Below are positions 25,513 through 33,588 of a stretch of 64,000 bases of DNA, piece after piece. Positions within the stretch are counted from its first letter, which is position 1. Every line of letters starts with the position of its first letter. The translations under genes were made by a program, and so were the position numbers. The notes below the pieces were generated by a model. It worked only from the letters and a program-made list of their open reading frames with translations, searched no databases and had not been told where the DNA came from. The stretch is from Gracilimonas sp046602855 (GTDB taxonomy: Bacteria; Bacteroidota; Rhodothermia; Balneolales; Balneolaceae), in NCBI RefSeq assembly GCF_046602855.1, contig NZ_JBKINJ010000001.1, positions 1,426,001-1,490,000 on the forward strand. The letters are read 5' to 3'.

Positions 25513-28428
25513 TTAATTATTGTTTGCGGTAAAGTCAGGTCCCAGTGGTATTTCAAGGCTTCCGGCCTCTTCGGTCAATGCTTCGGCTTCCGCCTGATCT
25601 CCGGTTTCATTTAGTATCTCGACCAAAGCTGATCTTGCCTCAAGATGAAATGGATTGTATTCCAGGGCCTGCTGATATGAGTTTTGAGCACTTTCATTAT
25701 CATCTTTCATAGCAGCCAATTTTCCTTTTAGAGCAGCGACTTCTGCCACAAAAATAGGCAATATCTGATCATTTTCCAGTTCAGCCGCAAGTTCCATTCC
25801 TCTATCGATCTCGGATAGTAACCCGTAAACTTCGGCCAGCAATAACTTATCCTGTGTGCTGAGTTCATCTGTACCAGCTTTGTCCAGAGATTCCTGAGCT
25901 TGGTCATTATTCCCATTCAGTGCATGGATCCTGGCGATCCTTAACCGGTATCCCGCAATATTATTACCAGCCGACTCCAGAATTCTCTGACCTTCCTGCA
26001 AAATTTCCAAAGATTCATCACTCAGATCCTGCCTCATTAGAACATCGGCATAAGTGGATCGAAGACTGAAGTCTTGTGGATTTTGCCCCAGAAGATCCCG
26101 GAAGTATGGTGTGACTTCAGCAGAATATCCGAGCCGGCTTTTTAACTCATTTACAAAGGTCTCTGCTTCTTCCTTACGGTCTGTCAGATAAGTCGAAATA
26201 GTAGGCGCAGAGGCAACATATTCTTCTGCTGTACTCAGAGCCATCGCAACTTTACCATAGTCCAAATACCTCTCGCGCATCAGTCGGTTCAGCTGTGCCG
26301 CTTCAGCCAGATCACCCTCAAGTGTTTTCGCCTGATTCAGTAAATCATTTTGATTTTCTAAAGCCTCATCAAAATCAAGGTCTCCATTTAAAGCCTGATG
26401 ATGAATGATGTTTGCTTCATCAACATAATTAGGTGCATACGTATCATCTATATCTTTAGCTTTTTGAATGAAAGATTGAGCCTCCTCATAATTTCCCTGA
26501 CGGGCATGAACCTGTGAATATTCAAGTAAGGCAGGTACATAATTCTGACTATACGTTAGGGCTGTATCCAAATAAGATGCTGCAAGAGAGGGGTCATTAT
26601 TAGCTCTTTCAGCCAGGGTCAGATAGGTCTGTGACCAGTTATCTGCCAGTACCTCCTCATTTCCCGCCAGATATTCCTCTTGTTTCTGAAGAAGGTCTTC
26701 CAGAAATGAATAATAATCCGGGTCCTTTTCCAAGATGTATTCCTGTGTATTCATCGACTTATGATTCAGTGGGTGAACCTTTTTCTCCGCAAGAAAGCCT
26801 GCATATCCTTGAGCAAAGAATTCACTTTCGTTGTTGGATGCATAGTAATCCAATGTCTTATTATTAGCCATCGCATCATAATATAGTGCACGGATCTGTC
26901 GGTCTTCTGCATCAGTTAATATCCTGCCGTGATAAAGATGGGCATATTCATGAGCCAGTACATTACGTTCAAGGTGAGCTCCTCTTTCAAGATATTCAAT
27001 ACCGGTGGCTCCACTGCCAACCCCTCTAATATCCATCCACTGCCGATTATCGAAGGTGGTTCCAAATCTGAAATAATTCCTGTCCATAGCGATAGCCAGA
27101 TCGATATGAAGAGGTGGAATAGCAAAATCAGAATCAAATTTCTGGATCATGTCCAGATAGGCTTTACTTGGGCCGATCTGCTGAGAGATCATTTTTTTTA
27201 CACGATCGCCGGGGTAGTATTCAGCATCCTTAAAGACCTCATAGAACACTGATCCTTCTTTAGGTATAGCAGTGTTATCTATGATCTCTTCTAGTTCTTC
27301 ATACTCTTCGAGATATTGAAATTGTCGCTGTTTAATGACTGCAGCCAAGGCATTGTGTGCCGGGCCATAATTTTTTTTCCGGTCCAGGATTCGTTGAAAA
27401 TGAACTTCGGCCGAATCCAGTCGCTCTACCCTATCCATGCTGTAATACATATAATAGAATGAACCCCGCATCATTTCCGGCAGGACTGATTCAGGATATT
27501 CCTCACTGACCTTTCGGGTCAACTCGATCGCTTCACCCACGCGTTCCTGAGCCAAGAGCGCATCTGCCTCTTGCAACTTTTCCCGAACTTCATCATCGGA
27601 CTCAGTTGCATAATCAGCATAGGTCAGGTTGGTGTGACCATTTCCAAAATGCCAGTGTGCCAGGTAATGCAAAGGGTTAACCTCGAAAGCCAGATTCCAC
27701 TGGCCGGCCATATTATCGAGCTGAGTCGCATCTACTCTTCTCCAAACCGCATACCCATAGCTAAACCGTGCATCCGCATTGAATGGATTAACCTCAAGTG
27801 CCTTTTGAAGTGCAGGCTCAGCTGCTGCAGGATCCTGATCCCAAAAAAGCACCTCTCCTTCCAACAGATAGCCCTCAGCCAGTGCGGGATCCCAATCCTG
27901 AACATCCTTTGCCCACTGTAATGCTTCCTCATAATCACGATTCAGAAGCGCTACCCTGCCCTTTACGACTCCTGCTTTTGCATCCGATTCATTTTCACGC
28001 AATATGGCATCAGCGATCTCCTCAGCATTATCAAGTCGCCATGCCTGAATCTCAAGATCCGCTTTCAACAGACGGGCTTTTTTATGAGAAGGATTGGTTT
28101 CCAGCACCTCATTTACTAATGCCTCAGCATTTTCATATCTGTGTTTTTTAAAGTCCAGGCCGGCCCTGACCAATTTTGTCTCGTCCGAATCATCCAATTC
28201 ATCCAGATAACCTTCTGCCTCTTCCCACAAACCAAGTTCCACCAGTTTCCAGACCTCGCTGTGGGTCAGCTCCTGCTCCAGTGACTGCAGAGTTTGAGTT
28301 CTTTCCTGTTCTAACTGCCGGTTGGCTGTGGCTAGATCATCTGCCTTATAGTCTGCAGTGTTGTTGCAGGATACAAACAACAGCAAGGCAAACAGTGAGA
28401 GTAATCGTGGTATGCGTTCGATCTTCAT
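25513..28428 (-). CDS. TPR-repeat lipoprotein with HExxH metallopeptidase-like domain
   Basis: I place the start at ATG 28,428 (971 residues plus stop), where a lipoprotein signal begins (LLSLFALLLFVSC); an upstream ATG would precede it by six residues. Residues 55-380 and 590-971 are tetratricopeptide repeats (for example GYLLEGEVLFWDQDPAAAE). Between them is a gluzincin-type domain with HEYAHLYHGR near residue 493, which would bind zinc. The layout resembles large periplasmic TPR proteins with peptidase-MA-like domains. Substrate and partners are unknown. It lies upstream of the M20 gene with a 23-nt gap, so co-transcription is likely. Confidence 0.9.
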   Translation of the reverse strand: MKIERIPRLLSLFALLLFVSCNNTADYKADDLATANRQLEQERTQTLQSLEQELTHSEVWKLVELGLWEEAEGYLDELDDSDETKLVRAGLDFKKHRYENAEALVNEVLETNPSHKKARLLKADLEIQAWRLDNAEEIADAILRENESDAKAGVVKGRVALLNRDYEEALQWAKDVQDWDPALAEGYLLEGEVLFWDQDPAAAEPALQKALEVNPFNADARFSYGYAVWRRVDATQLDNMAGQWNLAFEVNPLHYLAHWHFGNGHTNLTYADYATESDDEVREKLQEADALLAQERVGEAIELTRKVSEEYPESVLPEMMRGSFYYMYYSMDRVERLDSAEVHFQRILDRKKNYGPAHNALAAVIKQRQFQYLEEYEELEEIIDNTAIPKEGSVFYEVFKDAEYYPGDRVKKMISQQIGPSKAYLDMIQKFDSDFAIPPLHIDLAIAMDRNYFRFGTTFDNRQWMDIRGVGSGATGIEYLERGAHLERNVLAHEYAHLYHGRILTDAEDRQIRALYYDAMANNKTLDYYASNNESEFFAQGYAGFLAEKKVHPLNHKSMNTQEYILEKDPDYYSFLEDLLQKQEEYLAGNEEVLADNWSQTYLTLAERANNDPSLAASYLDTALTYSQNYVPALLEYSQVHARQGNYEEAQSFIQKAKDIDDTYAPNYVDEANIIHHQALNGDLDFDEALENQNDLLNQAKTLEGDLAEAAQLNRLMRERYLDYGKVAMALSTAEEYVASAPTISTYLTDRKEEAETFVNELKSRLGYSAEVTPYFRDLLGQNPQDFSLRSTYADVLMRQDLSDESLEILQEGQRILESAGNNIAGYRLRIARIHALNGNNDQAQESLDKAGTDELSTQDKLLLAEVYGLLSEIDRGMELAAELENDQILPIFVAEVAALKGKLAAMKDDNESAQNSYQQALEYNPFHLEARSALVEILNETGDQAEAEALTEEAGSLEIPLGPDFTANNN

Positions 28429-28446
28429 CAGAATCATATATTCCAA

Positions 28447-28907
28447 AAGTGAATGTCGTTTTATTCTGATGGATTATAACAGAAATGAGGCATTGTTATC
28501 GTTTAAATATTATAAAATGCTTCAGGATGAGCATTGACATAAACAATCACCCCCATCTGTTCCCGTTTCTGAATTCCAAGTCGTTTTGGAGCTGAAATAC
28601 CTCACGAAATATAGCACCTTGACGAGAGAGAAAAATCGTAAACCTATTTAACGGTCATCCGGTCATTCGCAGTCGGGAGTTTTTGGTTCTTTTTAGGTAC
28701 AAAAGAACAAGTAAGGTGATTATATTAAATAGCCTGAGCAAGTAAAGGAAGCTAATGCTAACGAATTCGAAAACACCATTAGATCAGACAGATAATACGC
28801 CACACCGAGGTTGAAGTATTAGGTTGAGTCAGGGCCTCCATCAGGCATCACGGAGCAGAGCACCGTGACGAGGTAAAATGTAACTCAAATTGATTGTTAA
28901 CGGAACT
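28447..28907. other. Gene-free spacer with two hairpins
   Basis: No convincing gene is seen in this 461-nt gap. It holds a perfect hairpin GTTCTTTT/AAAAGAAC at 28,686-28,708 and TCACGG/CCGTGA at 28,848-28,868. Neither has a clear T-run on the relevant strand. Confidence 0.5.
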
Positions 28908-29822
28908 TCACCTACCCATAATCTCAGGAATCGGAATTTCAACTTTGATCTTAGTCCCTTCACCTGCTTCTGAGTCTATCCACATATCCCCGTTTAGCTC
29001 ATTCACAACATAGTAGGCCTTGGTCAAACCAAATCCGCCACCCATAGTACGAACCGTGTCCTTTACGTTACTGGCTCTGTATCCATAATCAACCACTTTT
29101 TCGATCTCATCCTCGGGAATGCCGTAGCCCGTATCTTCCACCACAAATTTAAAGACCCCATTTTTTTGCGAGATACCAATGGTGATATCCCCACCCGGCG
29201 GCGTATATTTTCTGGCATTAGCAATGAGATCTCTGATCACATCCTTCAGGATCAGTGGCATGTAAATGATCTCCTCTCCCTCGCTGTTAATGGCAAAATT
29301 TACCAGATAATCCTTCTCATCCTGTTCAGCAATATTGTAAATGATCTTATACCTACCTTTGCTATTCTTTTCCATAGCATAGAAGAATTCTTTGAAATCA
29401 TCTACGAAATTCCTAACCCGAATCGGGATCCAGGCATTTGGGTCCTCCCAACGCTGAATGATCTCTTTTAAACGGACCTCAAATACATCAAAGACATTTT
29501 TAAGGATCTTTGAGTATTCATCAACATGAGAACCATCATTTAATACAGGTTGCTTTGTTTTGAGATTGTTAAGAGTTTCATTGATATCCTCCTCAAATTT
29601 CCTGAGGGACTCAACATTAAAAACCGATTTATCCTTGGAATGACTGGCATCGGCAAATTCTAAAGCTCTACTGATGACAGGATCCAACAACTCGGGATTG
29701 TCTGTCTCCATTTGTATGAGCTACAGCTGGCTGCTGATAACGGAAATAATATTTACGACCGAGTGCATTTCAAGACCTTCGATCTCTTCTTCAGTGGCTT
29801 TTATATCTTTAGTTATTTTCAT
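28908..29822 (-). pseudogene. Histidine-kinase-like gene split by an in-frame amber codon (copy B)
   Basis: The 267-aa part (28,908-29,711) has the same GHKL ATPase as the gene at window start: NARKYTPPGG, DTGYGIPEDE and GGGFGLTKAYY. Reading the same frame upstream gives TAG at 29,721-29,723 and then 33 more codons back to ATG 29,822, encoding KATEEEIEGLEMHSVVNII and SVISSQL. That segment looks like a phosphoacceptor helix (His followed by N four residues later). So the original gene was about 304 codons and a CAG-to-TAG change separates the His box from the ATPase. Either the gene is broken, or the downstream part restarts at ATG 29,711. Copy A is cut by the window edge, so it cannot be compared here. 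Confidence 0.7.
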
Positions 29823-29962
29823 TGGCTGAGTAAGTTAAAAATATGTCTCATAGTATCTGAATTACTACTTAAATTCAAAGATCATTAGTCCGTTTTAGAT
29901 TCCATGATTTTACAGAAATTGGTCACCAAATAAGTCATAAAACCCGCCCAGATTAGCCAAAA

Positions 29963-29999
29963 TAAAAAAGCCAAAGCACCTTATAAGGCACTTTGGCTT
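29963..29999 (-). terminator. Rho-independent terminator of ssrA
   Basis: On the minus strand, AAGCCAAAGTGCCTTA pairs with TAAGGTGCTTTGGCTT (one mismatch) and is followed by TTTTTTATTTT. It lies 17 nt beyond the putative tmRNA 3' end. Confidence 0.88.
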
Positions 30000-30016
30000 G
30001 AGTTTTAAATGTATTG

Positions 30017-30040
30017 TGGAGGTGCGGGGAGTCGAACCCC
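30017..30040 (-). other. ssrA: 3' end of tmRNA gene at the prophage junction (att site)
   Basis: The minus strand reads GGGGTTCGACTCCCC then GCACCTCCA, a T arm plus the 3' half of an acceptor stem. GCNCCTCCA is typical of tmRNA 3' ends. No tmRNA body, tag reading frame or 5' end is found in the next 250 nt, which are phage sequence. This is therefore the leftover 3' identity segment created by integration, and a full ssrA should lie at the other prophage end. A tRNA gene cannot be excluded from 24 nt alone. Confidence 0.6.
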
Positions 30041-30286
30041 TTAATTGTGGTGGTTTGAAAAACCACCCATTTCGCTCCGCTCAATGTCCGTGAAGCACGA
30101 TTTAATGATGTGATATGAGTGAACCCCGTCCGGTTATTAACGGGACGGTTATTGAGTTGGTTATTGTAAGCAGATTTTTGAGCAAAATCTACTTATACAC
30201 TTAACTTAAAAAACATCCAATACCATTTGCATCCAATTCATAAGACCCATATATTTAACGCATAACCTCCAAACCCCCTTATATCA
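30041..30286 (+). promoter_or_regulatory. Phage left-end control region
   Basis: This 246-nt region has no gene. It contains a perfect hairpin GGTGGTTT/AAACCACC (30,049-30,067), a CCGTCC/GGACGG hairpin (30,126-30,148), three direct copies of GGTTATT at 30,132, 30,147 and 30,159, and an imperfect palindrome of 14-nt-class arms centred on AGATTTT/AAAATCT (30,167-30,195). It ends with AACCTCCAA before the helicase ATG. The early promoter and operators, or an origin, most likely lie here. Confidence 0.55.
30264..30272 (+). promoter_or_regulatory. Start-proximal AACCTCCAA motif (helicase)
   Basis: AACCTCCAA followed by ACCCCC, ending 14 nt before the ATG at 30,287. It is one of nine such sites in the phage. 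Confidence 0.6.
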
Positions 30287-32080
30287 ATGCTAACAATCAC
30301 CCCTCGTGATTATCAACAAGCAGTTGTTGACAAATCAATAGATTCGTATGACCGTGGTATTAGACGGCAACTATTCGAGTCAGCAACCGGAACTGGAAAA
30401 ACTTATACATCAACGTTTTTAGTAGACGCTTTTCGCAAGCATGTTCGCGGTAAGAAAAAAGCGATGTTTCTTGTCGACGAAATTAACTTAGCATACCAAG
30501 CACGTAAATCTTTTGTTACAGCAAATCCCGATTGGAACATTGGGATTGAAATGAACGATCATGAGTTCTCAAAGAAGGACGACATCGTCATTACATCTAT
30601 CCCTACCATTGGCCGTAAAGGTTCGCGTAGGATCAAGAAGTTTGACCCTGACGAGTTTGGGATGGTTATTGTTGACGAAGCACACAAGTCAATTTCCGAT
30701 AGCTGGATCAGGTCTTTAAATTACCTTCAAGTTGGCCCAGACAATTTCGATTCCGATAAGCTCTTATTTGGAATGACGGCGACACCTAATCGTCCCGATG
30801 GTAAACCACTAAACATTCTGTACGATGACATCATTGAGAAGTTTGATTTACGATGGGCATTACAGAACGGATGGCTTACCGATTTTGAATTCATCCGAGT
30901 GGATACCGACACCGACATTTCACATGTCAAAAAGAACCGTGGAGAATTTGTTCAACGTGATCTTAACTCCGCAGTTAATAACCCTGACCGTAACGCACAG
31001 ATTTTTAAAGCGTACAAGGAATACTCGGACGAAGAGCCAGCCATCTGTTTCACCGCCTCGGTGGATCATGCAAAAACACTGACCGAACTATTCAACATTA
31101 ACGGGGTCCCTTCGGCAACGATCGAAGCGAACACTCCAAAGGAAAAGAGAAAACAATACATCGCCGACTATAAGGCCGGTAAGATTAAGGTTCTCTTTAA
31201 TTATGCTACCCTCACTACAGGATTCGACGCGCCGGATACAACGACTATCATTCTGGCTCGTCCCATTGGATCACAACTCCTATACCAACAAATCTTAGGT
31301 CGTGGTCTTCGTCCATCATCTGACTCTTTAGTTGATGCCTTCAACACATCGAAGGAACGGGCGTTGGCTATGCAGTTTTCACAGAAACCGTATTGTAAAG
31401 TAATTGACTTTCACGACGTTACAATTGATAAGTCGGCCTGTACCCCTTCCTCTCTCTTTGGTCTCCACCCTGACATGTCTACGGAGCCGAAGAAGAAATT
31501 CTATAAGGACGTTGTCGAGGTACTTGACGATAAGCAGAAGGAACACCAAATCGATGTCTCTGAGATTAAGAATTTGGATGACATTGAACTGGCGGTTAGA
31601 CGAAGTAAGTCTTCCCTATCATCAGTTACTTCTATCCCCGATGAAATTCAGTTACACTCGAACAAAGCGTGGTCCAAAATTTCCGACGAGCATTATGAAA
31701 TCTCCTTTCCAATGGAAGATAAGATTCTTGTAGTGACCACCAACCAGTTAGAGCAATACGATCTGTCTGAGTACGACATGAAAGAGAAGGAAACGAGGAA
31801 CCTCAACACCTTTGGTTCTCTATCCGGCGCTATCAACAACGCGGACCGTTTTGCTGACAATAACTACAACACGAAGATGGCTGACGTCGAAGAATGGATG
31901 GACGATGGGATCACCCGTAAACAATCCAAAATCCTTAAACGCTTCTTATCCGGCAAGGGCCTGAAGATCGACTCGAAAGACCGCTACGAAGATACTCACG
32001 TTCCTCTTCACTATTACAGTGGTGACCTACTACACAAAGGTTCAGCGACAAGGTTAATCAGTAGACTCTTCAACCGATGA
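30287..32080 (+). CDS. Phage SF2 DEAH-box helicase
   Basis: This 597-aa superfamily-2 helicase resembles RadD/UvsW/restriction-type helicases. It shows a Q-like motif (ITPRDYQ, residues 4-10), Walker A SATGTGKTYT (32-41), DEAH box VIVDEAHKS (about 128-136), motif III GMTATP (162-167), and in the second RecA lobe TTGFDAPDT and QQILGRGLRPS (about 305-340). It would unwind or remodel DNA in phage replication. The C-terminal 180 residues are not recognised. It ends with a 4-nt ATGA overlap with the primase gene, so the two are coupled and may act as a helicase-primase pair. Confidence 0.93.
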   Translation: MLTITPRDYQQAVVDKSIDSYDRGIRRQLFESATGTGKTYTSTFLVDAFRKHVRGKKKAMFLVDEINLAYQARKSFVTANPDWNIGIEMNDHEFSKKDDIVITSIPTIGRKGSRRIKKFDPDEFGMVIVDEAHKSISDSWIRSLNYLQVGPDNFDSDKLLFGMTATPNRPDGKPLNILYDDIIEKFDLRWALQNGWLTDFEFIRVDTDTDISHVKKNRGEFVQRDLNSAVNNPDRNAQIFKAYKEYSDEEPAICFTASVDHAKTLTELFNINGVPSATIEANTPKEKRKQYIADYKAGKIKVLFNYATLTTGFDAPDTTTIILARPIGSQLLYQQILGRGLRPSSDSLVDAFNTSKERALAMQFSQKPYCKVIDFHDVTIDKSACTPSSLFGLHPDMSTEPKKKFYKDVVEVLDDKQKEHQIDVSEIKNLDDIELAVRRSKSSLSSVTSIPDEIQLHSNKAWSKISDEHYEISFPMEDKILVVTTNQLEQYDLSEYDMKEKETRNLNTFGSLSGAINNADRFADNNYNTKMADVEEWMDDGITRKQSKILKRFLSGKGLKIDSKDRYEDTHVPLHYYSGDLLHKGSATRLISRLFNR

Positions 32081-33321
32081 GAAAAATAAGAAACAAGATA
32101 CAAGAATTGAAGTACATCAAACCTTCATTGATTACCAAACGTTATGGTATGCCTGAAGAGAGAGTGTATAAACTGATAATGGACAATTGGAAAGAATTCG
32201 AGAACCCGCAATTTATGGGCGGAGCCATCCACACTCAATACCGGATGGATAAAATGTATTATGAAGTGTGTGATTCCCGTTACAAACGAGGGAATTTCAT
32301 CCCAGCCAACCAATTAAACGCCCACGTAAGAAAGCTCAAACGTAAGCGTAAGAAAGACCAACACGTTTCAACATATCAACACTGTTACCGTTGGGCCAGA
32401 CAAGCCGATAAGACCGGTAGTGTTGGCGGTAATAACACTATGATTTACACCCCTAATATTTGGGTAGAGCTTGACCGTGACAGCCTCGACGAAGCTATCC
32501 AAGATTCGTGGTTGATCGCTCACCGCTTTGGTTACACCGATCACATGAAGTTCTACTATTCAGGGAACAAGTCGATCCACATTGCGGTCGACGCACGTCT
32601 GTTTGGAAGTCCGGTAGGATGGGCGAAAGATTACGCTGGCCGTGGGAAATTGTTCTACAACATTGCTCACCGTATAGCCAGTGATGTTCGTCACGGTAAT
32701 GGCATTAGTGACCCTAATTTCTTCGATCGTGAAACGCTCTTTCAGGTTTATGAAGCCACCTTTAACGAACCCCCGCCAGACGATGAACAAGGGATCGTCA
32801 CCGCGAAGAAGGCACTTGAAAATACTGACCCTGCATTGTACTCGACCAACTCTCTAATACGCACGGAGAATTCGATTCACGAAAAAGGGAATAAACGGAA
32901 ATTTCAAGTAAGCCTAAAGGGACTCGCTAATAACAGTCTTGAACCTTCCAATCATGAGTACCCCGACTATTGTATGCCTAAACTTTTGCACTGGACATTC
33001 CAATGTGTCGAACCGAAGAAACGAAAGGTTGACCACTCTAACTTTAAGAGTAGTGGGAAGATCGTTATCGACATTTACAGTAAGTACATTGGCGAATTCG
33101 ATCCTTCGACTGCGAACTCGCAAGGGTTTGTGACCGATTTACGAAATCCACTATACGAAGACTCCAACGGTTCCTGTTCAGTCAATCTCGCGACTGGAGA
33201 GATGCACGATTGGGGGGCACATCTTACGTATGGAGTGGCCGATTTCTTAGGTAAAGTAAAAGACATCGGGACAAAGAAAGCAGAATCTATAATCAAAAAC
33301 GAACAATTCGAATTAATATGA
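32077..33321 (+). CDS. Archaeo-eukaryotic-type primase (AEP/Prim-Pol-like)
   Basis: This 414-aa protein has the three AEP motifs: I, WVELDRD (D133 and D135); II, SGNKSIHI (about 162-169, with its His); and III, SDPNFFDRETLFQV near 211. These bind metal and nucleotide to make primers. The N-terminal 110 residues are basic and probably bind DNA. The C-terminal NPLYEDSNGSCSVN, then MHDWGAHLTYGVADF, follows the spacing of a CHC2-type zinc ribbon but most metal ligands are replaced. It sits between helicase and polymerase, which supports a replicative role. The family match is by motif, not full-length similarity. Confidence 0.75.
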   Translation: MRKIRNKIQELKYIKPSLITKRYGMPEERVYKLIMDNWKEFENPQFMGGAIHTQYRMDKMYYEVCDSRYKRGNFIPANQLNAHVRKLKRKRKKDQHVSTYQHCYRWARQADKTGSVGGNNTMIYTPNIWVELDRDSLDEAIQDSWLIAHRFGYTDHMKFYYSGNKSIHIAVDARLFGSPVGWAKDYAGRGKLFYNIAHRIASDVRHGNGISDPNFFDRETLFQVYEATFNEPPPDDEQGIVTAKKALENTDPALYSTNSLIRTENSIHEKGNKRKFQVSLKGLANNSLEPSNHEYPDYCMPKLLHWTFQCVEPKKRKVDHSNFKSSGKIVIDIYSKYIGEFDPSTANSQGFVTDLRNPLYEDSNGSCSVNLATGEMHDWGAHLTYGVADFLGKVKDIGTKKAESIIKNEQFELI

Positions 33322-33566
33322 AATATTTATCAGCATTTTTAGGACTCTTATGTCTTCTGTTGGTCTACTTGTTTTTCGCAAGTGTTTCGACTCTGGCATT
33401 CATTGAGGTTAACGAAAATACCGGACTTGTGGTTGAAGACGTTACCGTTTTAGATACCACTACCGTTTATGAACTGAAGTTCGTCGGATCGTTAAACTCC
33501 ATTCAAGTGAAGAGCAATAACCCCACTCTTTACGCTAAAGGCGATACACTACGTTTGTTAGACTAA
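33318..33566 (+). CDS. Small single-pass membrane protein
   Basis: This 82-aa protein has one strong hydrophobic helix at residues 4-30 (FLGLLCLLLVYLFFASVS) and a short polar C-terminal domain (VEDVTVLDTTTVYELKFVG). It overlaps the primase gene by 4 nt and precedes the polymerase gene. It could anchor the replisome to the membrane or be a moron or lysis accessory protein; nothing decides between these. Confidence 0.7.
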   Translation: MKYLSAFLGLLCLLLVYLFFASVSTLAFIEVNENTGLVVEDVTVLDTTTVYELKFVGSLNSIQVKSNNPTLYAKGDTLRLLD

Positions 33567-33570
33567 TACC

Positions 33571-33579
33571 AACCTCCAA
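33571..33579 (+). promoter_or_regulatory. Start-proximal AACCTCCAA motif (polymerase)
   Basis: AACCTCCAA followed by CCCCCAATT, ending 9 nt before the ATG at 33,589. Confidence 0.6.
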
Positions 33580-33588
33580 CCCCCAATT

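Noticed and set aside
28686..28708. Hairpin GTTCTTTT/AAAAGAAC as a gene terminator
   Set aside because: It is not next to a stop codon and no T-run follows in the needed direction, so I list it only as a hairpin in the spacer.
30041..30286. A complete ssrA gene on the minus strand
   Set aside because: No 5' acceptor half, pseudoknots or tag reading frame can be found; only the last 24 nt match.
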